Assembly (NCBI RefSeq): GCF_009827575.1
Contig: NZ_WTYR01000001.1
Span: 310,001-374,000, forward strand
Length of the DNA: 64,000 bases
Reading direction: 5' to 3'
DNA from: Alteriqipengyuania halimionae
GTDB lineage: Bacteria; Pseudomonadota; Alphaproteobacteria; Sphingomonadales; Sphingomonadaceae
The notes beneath the pieces are model-generated. The model searched no databases. It was given only the letters and a program-made list of their open reading frames with translations, and was not told the origin of the DNA. Positions 48,339-57,195 of the stretch are shown here, piece by piece (the first letter of the stretch is position 1; each line of letters starts with the position of its first letter). The translations under genes and the position numbers were made by a program.

Positions 48339-48497
48339 TCATGCGAGGCCTCCTGCGGTGGGGATCACCGCAAGGGCGGGAGCCGCCTGCAGCTGGGTGG
48401 CGAGATAAAGCAGGTTCACGCCCAGTGTCGCCAGGATGCTGGCAATGATGGCCCGATCGAGCTTGCTGCGCGATTGGAGAAGCTTGCGGGTGTTCAT
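48339..48497 (-). CDS. 52-residue membrane peptide, first gene of the psp operon
   Basis: Read directly from the minus strand: 52 residues starting MNTRKLLQSRSKLDRAIIAS, with one transmembrane helix (AIIASILATLGVNLLYLA) and ending IPTAGGLA. AAGGA lies 8 nt before ATG 48497. Its TGA overlaps the upstream start of the extended PspA (ATGA at 48342-48339). The gene lies about 40 nt downstream of the predicted sigma-54 transcription start, so it is the first translated product of the psp transcript. No homologue comes to mind. Confidence 0.6.
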   Translation of the reverse strand: MNTRKLLQSRSKLDRAIIASILATLGVNLLYLATQLQAAPALAVIPTAGGLA

Positions 48498-48545
48498 GGC
48501 GTTTTCCTTCGTCCAAGGTTCGTAAGTTGGTGTTGTTCACATAAT

Positions 48546-48561
48546 AGCAAGCAGCGTGCCA
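48546..48561 (-). promoter_or_regulatory. Sigma-54 promoter of the psp operon
   Basis: On the minus strand TGGCACG-N4-TTGCT matches the -24/-12 consensus exactly. It lies 49 bp upstream of the 52-residue peptide and downstream of pspF, which encodes the matching enhancer-binding activator. Transcription would start about 12 nt past the TTGCT. No sigma-54 site was seen for pspF itself. Confidence 0.93.
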
Positions 48562-48663
48562 AACCCGATTTATGGCAGAAATCCGCCGTTTCCATGTCAT
48601 TCATCGAAAATGCCATTGGGGGATATTGCCAAGTGTTGGGAATTTTCACTATGAAGCGAAGCC

Positions 48664-49689
48664 ATGCAACGCGAAGCTCAGTTTATCGGCCAGTCCGGCG
48701 CCTTTCTCGACGCGGTCGAGCGCGCCAGCCGCGCAGCCCCGATGCGCCGTCCCGTGCTGGTGGTGGGGGAGCGGGGAACCGGCAAGGAGCTGATCGCCGA
48801 GCGTCTTCACCGCCTGTCGAACCGATGGGAAGAGCCGCTCGTCATCATGAACTGCGCGGCGTTGCCCGAGACACTGATCGAGGCAGAACTGTTCGGGCAC
48901 GAGGCTGGCGCCTTCACCGGCGCGACGCGGGCGCGGGAAGGGCGGTTCGAGGAAGCCGACAAGGGCACGCTGTTCCTCGACGAACTCGGTACGCTGTCGA
49001 TGGGTGCGCAGGAACGGCTGCTGCGTGCGGTCGAATATGGCGAGGTGACGCGGATCGGTTCGTCGCGCCCGACGCGCGTCGATGTGCGGATCGTCGCCGC
49101 GACCAATGAAAACCTCCCCAAACTGGCCGCCGAGCACAAGTTTCGCGCCGACCTTCTCGACCGCCTGAGCTTCGAGGTCATCACGCTTCCCCCGCTGCGC
49201 GCGCGTGAAGGAGACATCCCGGTGCTGGCCGAATTTTTCGGGCGGCGCATGGCGGCGGAGCTGCACTGGGACAATTGGCCCGGCTTTGCCGACCATGTCG
49301 TTGCCGAGCTCGAGCAGTATGGCTGGCCCGGCAACGTTCGCGAATTGCGCAACGCCGTCGAACGCGCGGTCTATCGCTGGGACGATTGGGACGAACCGAT
49401 CGGCCACGTCCAGTTCGATCCGTTCGACAGTCCGTGGATGCCCACTGGCGAGCGCGAGCAGGATCCGAAGGTCGAGACCGCCAAGCCAGCGCGTCCGGCG
49501 ACCTCGAAGCCGCGCTATGACAATATCGACGATCTGCGCGCTGCGGTCGACACGCATGAACGTGCGATCGTCGAGCACGCCTTGGGCAAACATCGCTGGA
49601 ACCAGCGCAAGACCGCCGAGGCGCTGGGCCTCAGCTATGACCAGCTGCGCCATTGCATCAAGAAGCACGGGCTGGCGGAGAACGCCTGA
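48664..49689 (+). CDS. pspF: Psp operon transcriptional activator PspF
   Basis: A 341-residue sigma-54 enhancer-binding protein lacking an N-terminal sensor domain, as PspF does. Walker A is VGERGTGKELIAERLH (about residue 35), the sigma-54 contact loop is GAFTGA near residue 83, Walker B TLFLDELGTLSM, and the sensor/arginine finger region RFRADLLDRLSFEVITLPPL follows (seen as KFRADLLDRL). The C-terminus is a Fis-type HTH (RKTAEALGLSYDQLRHCIKK). It is divergent from the psp operon across 166 bp containing a perfect -24/-12 element. A Pro-rich linker of about 40 residues separates AAA+ and HTH. Confidence 0.95.
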   Translation: MQREAQFIGQSGAFLDAVERASRAAPMRRPVLVVGERGTGKELIAERLHRLSNRWEEPLVIMNCAALPETLIEAELFGHEAGAFTGATRAREGRFEEADKGTLFLDELGTLSMGAQERLLRAVEYGEVTRIGSSRPTRVDVRIVAATNENLPKLAAEHKFRADLLDRLSFEVITLPPLRAREGDIPVLAEFFGRRMAAELHWDNWPGFADHVVAELEQYGWPGNVRELRNAVERAVYRWDDWDEPIGHVQFDPFDSPWMPTGEREQDPKVETAKPARPATSKPRYDNIDDLRAAVDTHERAIVEHALGKHRWNQRKTAEALGLSYDQLRHCIKKHGLAENA

Positions 49690-49742
49690 TTCAGCGCTTG
49701 CCTTTGCGCCCGGTGCTGCCTATCTAGCTGGCATCCCGACAT

Positions 49743-49803
49743 TGTCGCGACACTGTAGGGCTGGCGCCGCAAGGGGCCGGCACCAAACCGGTTTGTCGCG
49801 ACA
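49743..49803 (+). promoter_or_regulatory. rimP leader: paired TGTCGCGACA palindromes around a hairpin
   Basis: Two exact copies of the 10-bp palindrome TGTCGCGACA (49743-49752 and 49794-49803) flank a GC-rich hairpin-forming stretch in the 136-bp gap before rimP. Being palindromic, the two copies can pair to close a 40-nt loop in RNA, or be a double protein-binding site in DNA. A structured leader before rimP is known in some bacteria; identity here is unproven. Confidence 0.4.
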
Positions 49804-49825
49804 AGGTCCACCCGATGGAGAACGA

Positions 49826-50392
49826 ATGGCCGATCTTGAACGACTGCACGATCTGATCGAACCCGAAGCGAAAGCGCTGGGTTTCGAACTCGTGCGCGTG
49901 AAGATGATGCCGTCCGAAGCCGGCGACGGCGGCCATGCGCTGCAGGTGATGGCGGAAGATCCCGCCACCGGCCAGCTCGTGATCGAGCAATGCGCCGCGC
50001 TCTCGCGCCGGATTTCGACCAAGCTCGACGAGCTCGAGGCCGATGGCGACGTCCTGATCGAGGGGCACTACCACCTCGAAGTCAGCTCGCCGGGAATCGA
50101 CCGCCCGCTGACGCGGTCCAAGGATTACGCCGACTGGGCCGGTCACGAAGCGAAGGTCAGCCTGTCCGAGAAAGTCCACGGCCACCGCAATCTGCGCGGC
50201 AAGCTGGTGGGGATCGAGGGCAGCACCGTCACCATCGCGGATAACAAGCACGGCGAGATTGCCGTGCCGCTGCAAAACATTCACGCGGCCAAGCTCGTCC
50301 TTACCGACGAGCTGATCGCCGCCACCCAGCCGCTCGATACGAGTGGCGCTGACGAAATCGTCGAAGATACGTCCAACGAGGAACAGGACTGA
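49826..50392 (+). CDS. rimP: Ribosome maturation factor RimP
   Basis: A 188-residue RimP needed for late assembly of the 30S subunit. The N-terminal domain starts LERLHDLIEPEAKALGFELV and has YHLEVSSPGIDRPLT, the family core, followed by an SH3-like C-terminal domain (RNLRGKLVGIEGSTVTIADN). GGAG precedes ATG 49826. It is the first gene of the long rimP-nusA-ylxR-infB operon, with nusA starting 3 nt after its stop. Confidence 0.95.
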   Translation: MADLERLHDLIEPEAKALGFELVRVKMMPSEAGDGGHALQVMAEDPATGQLVIEQCAALSRRISTKLDELEADGDVLIEGHYHLEVSSPGIDRPLTRSKDYADWAGHEAKVSLSEKVHGHRNLRGKLVGIEGSTVTIADNKHGEIAVPLQNIHAAKLVLTDELIAATQPLDTSGADEIVEDTSNEEQD

Positions 50393-50394
50393 CA

Positions 50395-52095
50395 ATGGCA
50401 AGCCCGATTTCCGCCAACCGCGCCGAACTGCTCGCGATCGCCAATTCGGTCGCGACCGAGAAGATGATCGACAAGTCGATCGTGATCGAGGCGATGGAAG
50501 AGGCGATCCAGAAGAGCGCGCGCAACCGCTACGGCGCCGAAAACGACATCCGCGCCAAGCTCGATCCGCAGACCGGCGATCTGCGCCTGTGGCGCGTCGT
50601 CGAAGTTGTCGAGGAAGTCGAAGACTACTTCAAGCAGGTCGATTTGAAGGCCGCGCAGAAGCTCGAGAAGGACGCGCAGCTCGGCGATTACATCGTCGAC
50701 CCGTTGCCGCCGGTCGATCTCGGCCGCATCGATGCGCAGGCCGCCAAGCAGGTGATCTTCCAGAAGGTCCGCGATGCCGAGCGCGAGCGTCAGTTCGAAG
50801 AATTCAAGGACCGCGCGGGTGAAGTCATCACCGGCGTGATCAAGTCGGTCGAATTCGGCCATGTGATCGTCAATCTCGGGCGTGCCGAAGGCGTCATCCG
50901 CCGCGACCAGCAGATCCCGCGCGAAGCGGCACGTGTCGGTGAGCGTATCCGTGCGCTGATCACCAAGGTGGAGCGCAACAATCGCGGCCCGCAGATTTTC
51001 CTCAGCCGCGCGCACCCCGATTTCATGCGCAAGCTGTTCGCGCAGGAAGTGCCCGAAATCTACGACGGCATCATCGAGATCAAGGCCGCAGCCCGCGATC
51101 CGGGAAGCCGTGCCAAGATCGGCGTCATTTCGTATGACAGTTCGATCGATCCGGTCGGCGCCTGCGTCGGCATGAAGGGCAGCCGCGTCCAGGCCGTCGT
51201 GCAGGAATTGCAGGGCGAAAAGATCGACATCATTCCCTGGAGCGAGGAAACCGCGACTTTCGTGGTCAACGCGCTGCAGCCGGCCACCGTCAGCCGCGTC
51301 GTGCTCGATGAGGAAGAGAATCGCATCGAAGTCGTCGTGCCCGACGATCAGCTCAGCCTCGCGATCGGCCGTCGCGGCCAGAACGTGCGCCTGGCCAGCC
51401 AGCTGACCGGTCACCAGATCGACATCATGACCGACGAGGAAGCGAGCGAGAAGCGGCAGAAGGAATTCGCCGAACGCTCCAAGATGTTCGAAAACGAACT
51501 CGACGTCGACGAAACGCTGTCGCAGTTGCTCGTCGCCGAAGGCTTCGTCGAACTCGAGGAAGTCGCCTATGTCGAGCTGGAAGAAATCGCCGCGATCGAA
51601 GGTTTCGACGAGGACCTTGCCGAGGAACTCCAGAACCGTGCCAAGGAAGCGATCGAGCGCCAGGAAGAAGCCTATCGCGCCGAACGCCGCGAACTCGGTG
51701 TGGCGGACGATCTGGCCGATATCCCGCACCTGACCGAAGGCATGCTGGTCGTGCTCGGCAAGGCGGGCATCAAGACGCTCGACGATCTGGCCGATCTCGC
51801 CACCGACGAGCTGATCGCGAAGAAGCGCGAAGCGCCGCGTCGCCGCCAGAACCCCGCCAATGCCGATGGTCCGCCGCTGCGTCGCGACCGCATGCAGCGC
51901 GATCAGGACAAGGGCGGCGTGCTTGGCGAATATGGTCTGACCGAAGAGCAGGGCAACGAGATCATCATGGCTGCCCGCGCCCACTGGTTCGACGACGAAG
52001 AAGAGACCCAGGAAGAGCAGACCCCGGCCGCCGAAGAAGCGACCGAGGAAGCTCCCGCCGCACAGGAGGCCGCCGATGCGGACTCCACCCAATGA
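50395..52095 (+). CDS. nusA: Transcription termination/antitermination protein NusA
   Basis: A 566-residue NusA that binds RNA polymerase and nascent RNA to modulate pausing, termination and antitermination. The N-terminal domain (1-125) is followed by an S1 domain (GEVITGVIKSVEFGHVIVNL, about residue 142), two KH domains (VGACVGMKGSRVQAVVQELQ; LAIGRRGQNVRLASQLTGHQ), then tandem helix-hairpin-helix acidic repeats (ETLSQLLVAEGFVELEEVAY) and an acidic Glu/Ala tail. Starts MASPISANRAELLAIANSVA. Confidence 0.97.
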   Translation: MASPISANRAELLAIANSVATEKMIDKSIVIEAMEEAIQKSARNRYGAENDIRAKLDPQTGDLRLWRVVEVVEEVEDYFKQVDLKAAQKLEKDAQLGDYIVDPLPPVDLGRIDAQAAKQVIFQKVRDAERERQFEEFKDRAGEVITGVIKSVEFGHVIVNLGRAEGVIRRDQQIPREAARVGERIRALITKVERNNRGPQIFLSRAHPDFMRKLFAQEVPEIYDGIIEIKAAARDPGSRAKIGVISYDSSIDPVGACVGMKGSRVQAVVQELQGEKIDIIPWSEETATFVVNALQPATVSRVVLDEEENRIEVVVPDDQLSLAIGRRGQNVRLASQLTGHQIDIMTDEEASEKRQKEFAERSKMFENELDVDETLSQLLVAEGFVELEEVAYVELEEIAAIEGFDEDLAEELQNRAKEAIERQEEAYRAERRELGVADDLADIPHLTEGMLVVLGKAGIKTLDDLADLATDELIAKKREAPRRRQNPANADGPPLRRDRMQRDQDKGGVLGEYGLTEEQGNEIIMAARAHWFDDEEETQEEQTPAAEEATEEAPAAQEAADADSTQ

Positions 52096-52792
52096 GCGCC
52101 TGACGTCCGACATCGCTGAAGACCGCAAGGCCCGGAGCGCTTCCGGGCCCGAAAGAAAGTGCGTGCTGTCCGGAAACCATGGCGGGCGCGACGATCTGTT
52201 GCGCCTCGCCATTTCTCCCGATGGTGACGTGCTGTTCGATCCGCGCGCCAAGGCCCCGGGCCGCGGAGCGTGGCTCGGCGTTTCGCGCGGCGAGCTCGAA
52301 CAGGCGATTGCCAAGAAGAAATTGCGCGGCGCGCTGGCTCGCGCGTTCAAGGGCGCGGCACTGAGTGTGCCTGACGATCTGCCCGAACGGATCGATAACG
52401 GGCTTTTCCGCAACCTAACCGAGCGGTTGGGGTTGGAAATGCGCGCCGGACACCTCATCTTGGGGACAGAGAAGATCGCCACTGCCGCGCGCAAAGGCGA
52501 AGTTCACTGGCTCGGCCACGCCGCCGATGCCTCCGCGGACGGGACATCCAAACTCGATCAGGCCTGGCGCGTCGGCAGCGATGCGGAAGGCTCCGATCTC
52601 AAAGGTGTGCGCTTGCTGCTGGACCGCGAGGCGCTGTCTGTGGCATTGGGCCGCGCGAACGTCGTCCATTTGGCACTGGTCGATCGGGGCGCAGCCGAAC
52701 GTGTGGAATTGGCGCTGGCGCGCCTGACCCGATTTCGCGGCGAGGCAGAAGCCTCGCTCGGCGACGATGAAGATATGACGAAGGAAGTTTGA
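52076..52792 (+). CDS. YlxR-domain RNA-binding protein with L7Ae-like domain (DUF448)
   Basis: A 238-residue protein fusing YlxR (DUF448), seen as GPERKCVLSGNHGGRDDLLR and DPRAKAPGRGAWLGVSR, to a C-terminal L7Ae/L30e-like domain (AGHLILGTEKIATAARKGEV). Both bind RNA. It overlaps nusA's end by 20 bp, and infB begins 5 bp after, matching the conserved nusA-ylxR-infB order; a role in RNase P or ribosome-linked RNA metabolism has been proposed for YlxR. The combined architecture is typical of alphaproteobacteria. Confidence 0.92.
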   Translation: MRTPPNERLTSDIAEDRKARSASGPERKCVLSGNHGGRDDLLRLAISPDGDVLFDPRAKAPGRGAWLGVSRGELEQAIAKKKLRGALARAFKGAALSVPDDLPERIDNGLFRNLTERLGLEMRAGHLILGTEKIATAARKGEVHWLGHAADASADGTSKLDQAWRVGSDAEGSDLKGVRLLLDREALSVALGRANVVHLALVDRGAAERVELALARLTRFRGEAEASLGDDEDMTKEV

Positions 52793-52796
52793 CCGA

Positions 52797-55379
52797 ATGA
52801 GCGATGAGAAGAAACCAGCCCGCAAGCCGCTGACCCTCAAAGGGAGTCAGCCGGGCGAGGTCAAGCAGACCTTCAGCCACGGTCGGACCAACAAGGTCGC
52901 GGTCGAGGTCAAGCGTCGGCGCAAGCTGGTGAAGCCGGGCGAGGAGCCCGCAGCGGCACCTGCCCCTACGCCTGCACCTGCCCCGACGCCCGAACCGGCG
53001 CCTGCACCCGCTCCGGCTCCGGCGGCCAAGAAGCCCGCGCCCAAGCGGCCCGCGCCCGATGCCGAAACGCCGCAGGAACGCGTCGCGCGTCTCCAGCGCG
53101 AGGCCGAAGAAGATCGCCTGCGCATGGCCGAGGAAGCCCGCAAGCGCGATGAGCGCAAGGCCAAGGAACGCGAGCAGGAAGAAAAGCAGCGCGCCGAGGA
53201 CAAGCAGAAGGCCAAGGAAGAGGCCGAAAAGCAGGCTTCCGAGGACGCCAAGCAGGCGGTGAAGGACGAAGCCAAGGCCGCCAAGGACGAAGCCAAGGCT
53301 GCCGATGCCGAAGCGGAAGCCGCTGCCGATGCGTCGGCCGCCGCAGCCGCTGCGGACAGCGATTCCAAGACGCCTGCCCCGCGCAAGTTCACGCCGGTCG
53401 CCCGGCCCGAGCCCAAGCGTCCGGCGAAAAAGGAAGAGAAGAAGCCCGCGCGCGGCGCCGCAGCCGGTGGCGGCGGTGGCAACGACAAGCGCCGCTCGGG
53501 CAAGCTCACCGTCAACAAGGCGCTCAACGAGGACGAGGGCCGTCGCGCCCGTTCGCTCGCCGCGCTCAAGCGTGCGCGCGAAAAGGAACGCCGCGCCCAG
53601 GGCGGCCCCTCAAAGCCGCGTGAGAAGCAGGTTCGCGACGTCGTCGTGCCCGAAGCGATCACGGTGCAGGAACTTGCCAACCGCATGGCCGAGAAGGGCG
53701 CCGACCTGGTCAAGGAACTGTTCAATCTCGGCATGATGGTCACCGTCAACCAGACGATCGACCAGGATACCGCGGAATTGCTGGTCGATCAGTTCGGCCA
53801 CAATGTCGAGCGTGTCTCCGAAGCCGATGTCGATATCAACACGACCGAGGATCAGGACCCCGAAGAGACGCTGAAGCCGCGTGCGCCGGTCGTCGCAGTG
53901 ATGGGCCATGTCGATCACGGCAAGACCTCGCTGCTCGATGCCTTGCGCAAGACCAATGTGACCAAGGGCGAGGCCGGCGGCATCACCCAGCATATCGGCG
54001 CCTACCAGATCACGGCCAAGGACAAGTCGAAGATCACCGTGCTCGATACGCCGGGCCACGCTGCGTTCACCGAAATGCGCCAGCGCGGCGCCAACGTGAC
54101 CGACATCGTGATCCTGGTGGTCGCGGCGGATGACGGCATCATGCCGCAGACGATCGAGGCCATCAATCACGCCAAGGCGGCCAACACGCCGATCATCGTG
54201 GCGATCAACAAGATCGACAAGCCAGAGGCCAATGCCCAGAAGATCCGCGAGCGCCTGCTCGAGCATGAAGTCATCGTCGAGGCGATGTCGGGCGACGTGC
54301 AGGACGTGGAAGTCTCCGCAACCAAGGGCACCGGGCTCGATAAGCTGGTCGATGCGATCAACCTCCAGGCCGAACTGCTCGAACTGAAGGCACGCCCCGA
54401 TCGCGCAGCCGAGGCGACCGTCATCGAAGCGCAGCTCGACAAGGGCCGTGGACCGGTGGCCACGGTGCTCGTCACCCGCGGTACGCTCAAGCGTGGCGAC
54501 ACCTTCGTGGTCGGCACCGAAAGCGGCCGTGTGCGCGCGCTGATCGACGACAATGGCAAGCAGGTGAAGGAAGCTGGCCCCTCGACCCCGGTCGAAGTGC
54601 TGGGCCTGGGCGGCGTTCCCGATGCCGGCGATCAGATGACCGTGGTCGAGAACGAACAGCGTGCCCGCGAGGTTGCCGAGTTCCGCCAGGCCAAGGCCAC
54701 CGAAAGCCGCACCGCACTCGCGCCGACCAATTTCGACACGATGTTCAACAACATGCAGTCGAACGTCATCGAATTCCCGGTGCTGGTGAAGGCCGACGTC
54801 AAGGGTTCGGTTGAAGCGATCACCACCGCGCTGCACAATCTTTCGAACGACGACATTAAGGTCCGCGTGCTGCATGCAGGCGTGGGTGCGATCACCGAAA
54901 GCGACGTGCAGCTGGCCGGCGCCTCCAAGGCCCCGATCATCGGCTTCAACGTGCGTCCCAATCCGAAGGCACGCGAGCTGGTGAAGCGTGATGGCGTGCG
55001 GATGATGTATCACGACGTGATCTATCACCTGACCGACGAGATCACCAAGGAGATGCTTGGCGAACTCGGCCCGCTCAAGGTCGAAAATGTCATGGGCCGT
55101 GCCGAGATCAAGGAAGTCTTCAAGTCCGGCAAGAAGGACAAGGCAGCCGGTCTGCTGGTGGTCGAAGGCGTTATCCGCAAAGGTCTCCATGCGCGTCTCA
55201 CCCGCGACGACGTCATCGTCTCGGCGACGACCATCGCCTCGCTGCGGCGCTTCAAGGACGATGTGGACGAAGTCCGCTCGGGCCTCGAATGCGGCGTGGT
55301 CCTCGAAGACACCAACGACATCAAGCCGGGTGACCAGCTCGAAGTGTTCGAGGTGAACGAGGAAGAACGGACGCTTTAA
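52797..55379 (+). CDS. infB: Translation initiation factor IF-2
   Basis: An 860-residue IF-2. The N-terminal third is low-complexity Ala/Pro/Lys/Glu (residues 45-265), followed by the IF2-N helical domain ([20 protein letters not shown]), then the GTPase G domain: G1 [15 protein letters not shown] (about residue 370), G3 DTPGHAAF (about 418), G4 NKID (about 470). Domains II-IV continue to [17 protein letters not shown] at the end. It brings fMet-tRNA to the 30S subunit. The Ala/Lys-rich N-terminus is a compositional bias that yields the long reverse-strand open frames here. Confidence 0.98.
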   Translation: MSDEKKPARKPLTLKGSQPGEVKQTFSHGRTNKVAVEVKRRRKLVKPGEEPAAAPAPTPAPAPTPEPAPAPAPAPAAKKPAPKRPAPDAETPQERVARLQREAEEDRLRMAEEARKRDERKAKEREQEEKQRAEDKQKAKEEAEKQASEDAKQAVKDEAKAAKDEAKAADAEAEAAADASAAAAAADSDSKTPAPRKFTPVARPEPKRPAKKEEKKPARGAAAGGGGGNDKRRSGKLTVNKALNEDEGRRARSLAALKRAREKERRAQGGPSKPREKQVRDVVVPEAITVQELANRMAEKGADLVKELFNLGMMVTVNQTIDQDTAELLVDQFGHNVERVSEADVDINTTEDQDPEETLKPRAPVVAVMGHVDHGKTSLLDALRKTNVTKGEAGGITQHIGAYQITAKDKSKITVLDTPGHAAFTEMRQRGANVTDIVILVVAADDGIMPQTIEAINHAKAANTPIIVAINKIDKPEANAQKIRERLLEHEVIVEAMSGDVQDVEVSATKGTGLDKLVDAINLQAELLELKARPDRAAEATVIEAQLDKGRGPVATVLVTRGTLKRGDTFVVGTESGRVRALIDDNGKQVKEAGPSTPVEVLGLGGVPDAGDQMTVVENEQRAREVAEFRQAKATESRTALAPTNFDTMFNNMQSNVIEFPVLVKADVKGSVEAITTALHNLSNDDIKVRVLHAGVGAITESDVQLAGASKAPIIGFNVRPNPKARELVKRDGVRMMYHDVIYHLTDEITKEMLGELGPLKVENVMGRAEIKEVFKSGKKDKAAGLLVVEGVIRKGLHARLTRDDVIVSATTIASLRRFKDDVDEVRSGLECGVVLEDTNDIKPGDQLEVFEVNEEERTL

Positions 55380-55419
55380 TCCGAACAGCCCCTCCCGATG
55401 TCGGGAGGGGAGGATATCT

Positions 55420-55818
55420 ATGGCCAAGAACCCATCCACACCCGAACAGCAATCGGTCCGCGTCCTCAAGGTGGGCGAGCGGGTTCGGCATATCCTGTCG
55501 GAACTGCTCGCACGCGGCGAGGCGCATGACGATACGCTGCGCGCGACGAATATCTCGGTCACCGAGGTGCGGATGTCGCCCGATCTGCGGCAGGCCAAGG
55601 TCTATGCCAAGCCGCTGCTAGGCGAGGACGAGGCAGCAGTGCTCAAGGCGCTGCGCACAAACACGGCGTTCTTCCAGAAGGAGGTCGCCCAGCGCCTCGG
55701 GCTCAAATTCGCGCCCAAGCTGCAATTCCGCGCCGACGAGAGTTTCGACGAGGCCGATCGCATAGAAAGCCTGCTCGACGATCCGCGCGTGAAGCGCGAT
55801 CTGGACGAGGATGACTAG
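55420..55818 (+). CDS. rbfA: Ribosome-binding factor A
   Basis: A 132-residue KH-fold RbfA that binds the 30S subunit during 16S rRNA maturation. Typical elements are [20 protein letters not shown] and [20 protein letters not shown], with the C-terminal helix ending in [10 protein letters not shown]. It follows infB by 40 bp that include GGGAGGGGAGG, a strong ribosome site near ATG 55420. Part of the rimP to pnp operon. Confidence 0.95.
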   Translation: MAKNPSTPEQQSVRVLKVGERVRHILSELLARGEAHDDTLRATNISVTEVRMSPDLRQAKVYAKPLLGEDEAAVLKALRTNTAFFQKEVAQRLGLKFAPKLQFRADESFDEADRIESLLDDPRVKRDLDEDD

Positions 55819-55822
55819 CTCG

Positions 55823-55848
55823 GCATTGCGTCGCTTCTCGCAATGACG
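55823..55848. repeat. Short dispersed-type hairpin repeat
   Basis: CATTGCG (55824-55830) and CGCAATG (55839-55845) form a hairpin of the TCATTGCGAG..GCAATG type, common as dispersed repeats in related genomes; it falls between rbfA and tdk. Confidence 0.5.
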
Positions 55849-55869
55849 GTGATCGGATAGGCTACGCGC

Positions 55870-56445
55870 ATGGCCAAGCTCTATTTCTACTACGCCTCGA
55901 TGAACGCGGGGAAGAGTTCGAACCTCCTCCAGGCCGCGTTCAACTATGGCGAACGCGAGATGAAGGTGTCGCTGTGGACCGCCGCGATCGACGACCGACC
56001 GGGCTTCGGGGCGATCAGCTCGCGGATCGGGCTGGCGAGCGATGCCCATCGGTTCGAGCCCGATACCGATATCGAATCCCACGTGCTGCGACAGCATGCG
56101 GAAGAGCCGCTCGCCTGTGTGATGGTGGACGAGGCGCAGTTCCTGACCGAAGCCCAGGTCTGGCAACTCGCGCGGCTAGCGGACACGCACGATATCCCGG
56201 TGCTGTGCTACGGTTTGCGCACCGATTTCCAGGGCGCGCTGTTTCCGGGATCGGCGGTGCTGCTGGGCATCGCGGATTCGCTGGTGGAGCTGAAATCGGT
56301 CTGCAAATGCGGGCGCAAGGCGACCATGAATCTGCGCGTCGACGATACTGGCCGGCCGGTGAAGGCGGGCGCGCAGACCGAGATCGGCGGCAACGACCGC
56401 TATGTCGCCATGTGCCGCAGGCATTTCGTCGAGGCGCTGTCCTGA
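55870..56445 (+). CDS. tdk: Thymidine kinase
   Basis: A 191-residue type II thymidine kinase that phosphorylates thymidine for salvage. The P-loop is YYASMNAGKSSNLL, the DEAQFL motif is MVDEAQFLTE, the lasso region includes VLCYGLRTDFQGALFPGSAV, and a zinc-binding CKCGRKATMN follows. Its insertion between rbfA and truB, which are usually close, breaks the conserved translation operon; the tdk gene is flanked by a hairpin repeat. Confidence 0.95.
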   Translation: MAKLYFYYASMNAGKSSNLLQAAFNYGEREMKVSLWTAAIDDRPGFGAISSRIGLASDAHRFEPDTDIESHVLRQHAEEPLACVMVDEAQFLTEAQVWQLARLADTHDIPVLCYGLRTDFQGALFPGSAVLLGIADSLVELKSVCKCGRKATMNLRVDDTGRPVKAGAQTEIGGNDRYVAMCRRHFVEALS

Positions 56446-56502
56446 TCCTCCGTTCGATGAACTGGCTTTGGTAATCGTGCGGCACTCCCTATCTAGCCTG
56501 GC

Positions 56503-57195
56503 ATGACAGACACCCTTCTCCTCATTGCGATCCTGGTCCCGTGCCTGATCGTCGCGATCGTGTTTCACGAAGTCGCGCATGGCTGGACCGCGCTGGCGCT
56601 CGGCGATCCGACGGCGAAGGAGCAGCGGCGGCTGTCGCTCAATCCGATCCGCCATGTCGATCCGGTCGGCACGCTGATCGTACCGGGCGCGCTCGCCTTG
56701 TTCGGCGGGCCGATCTTCGGTTGGGCCAAGCCGGTGCCGGTGCAATTCCGGCGATTGAGAAATCCGCGCTGGGGTATGGTGGCGGTGGCTGCCGCAGGGC
56801 CGATGACCAATATCGTTCTGGCCTGGATCGCGGCGGTCCTGCTCGGCGCGATCGCTGCGTTCTCTCCCGGCATGCAGGGCCCGGGAATGGAATTCACGGC
56901 TCAGTTCTTCAGCACGTTCATCCTGATCAACAGCTTCCTCGCGCTGTTCAACCTGCTGCCGATACCGCCCTTTGACGGCGGGCATATTGCGCAAGGCCTG
57001 CTGCCGCGCTCGCTCGCCCATCACTACGCGAAGCTGCAGCAATACGGCATTCTTGTGCTGGTGGTCTTGATCGCGGCGACCTGGGCCTTTCCCAATGCCG
57101 GTATCATCGAGACGATCTTCTATCCGCCGCTCAACTGGATGCTGGGCCAATATCAGGACGTCGCGACCTTCGTCGCGCAGGTCCTGGGCTCGTGA
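56503..57195 (+). CDS. Site-2 protease family zinc metalloprotease (peptidase M50)
   Basis: A 230-residue intramembrane or membrane-embedded metalloprotease with about five to six helices. Zinc ligands are HEVAH near residue 23 and the aspartate of PIPPFDGGHIAQGL. The NPIRHVDPVGTLIVPGALAL segment and lack of a PDZ domain match the short M50B site-2 protease group. It could cleave anti-sigma factors or other membrane proteins. It lies just before truB, with a 1-nt overlap of stop and start (TGATG). Confidence 0.92.
   Translation: MTDTLLLIAILVPCLIVAIVFHEVAHGWTALALGDPTAKEQRRLSLNPIRHVDPVGTLIVPGALALFGGPIFGWAKPVPVQFRRLRNPRWGMVAVAAAGPMTNIVLAWIAAVLLGAIAAFSPGMQGPGMEFTAQFFSTFILINSFLALFNLLPIPPFDGGHIAQGLLPRSLAHHYAKLQQYGILVLVVLIAATWAFPNAGIIETIFYPPLNWMLGQYQDVATFVAQVLGS

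Noticed and set aside
50281-52494. 737-codon open frame on the minus strand opposite nusA.
   Set aside because: Mirror of a strongly biased real gene; its translation has no domain or sensible composition, and nusA is certain on the other strand.
53610-55598. 662-codon minus-strand open frame opposite infB.
   Set aside because: Shadow of infB codon bias; Asp/His/Arg-rich with no recognisable fold.
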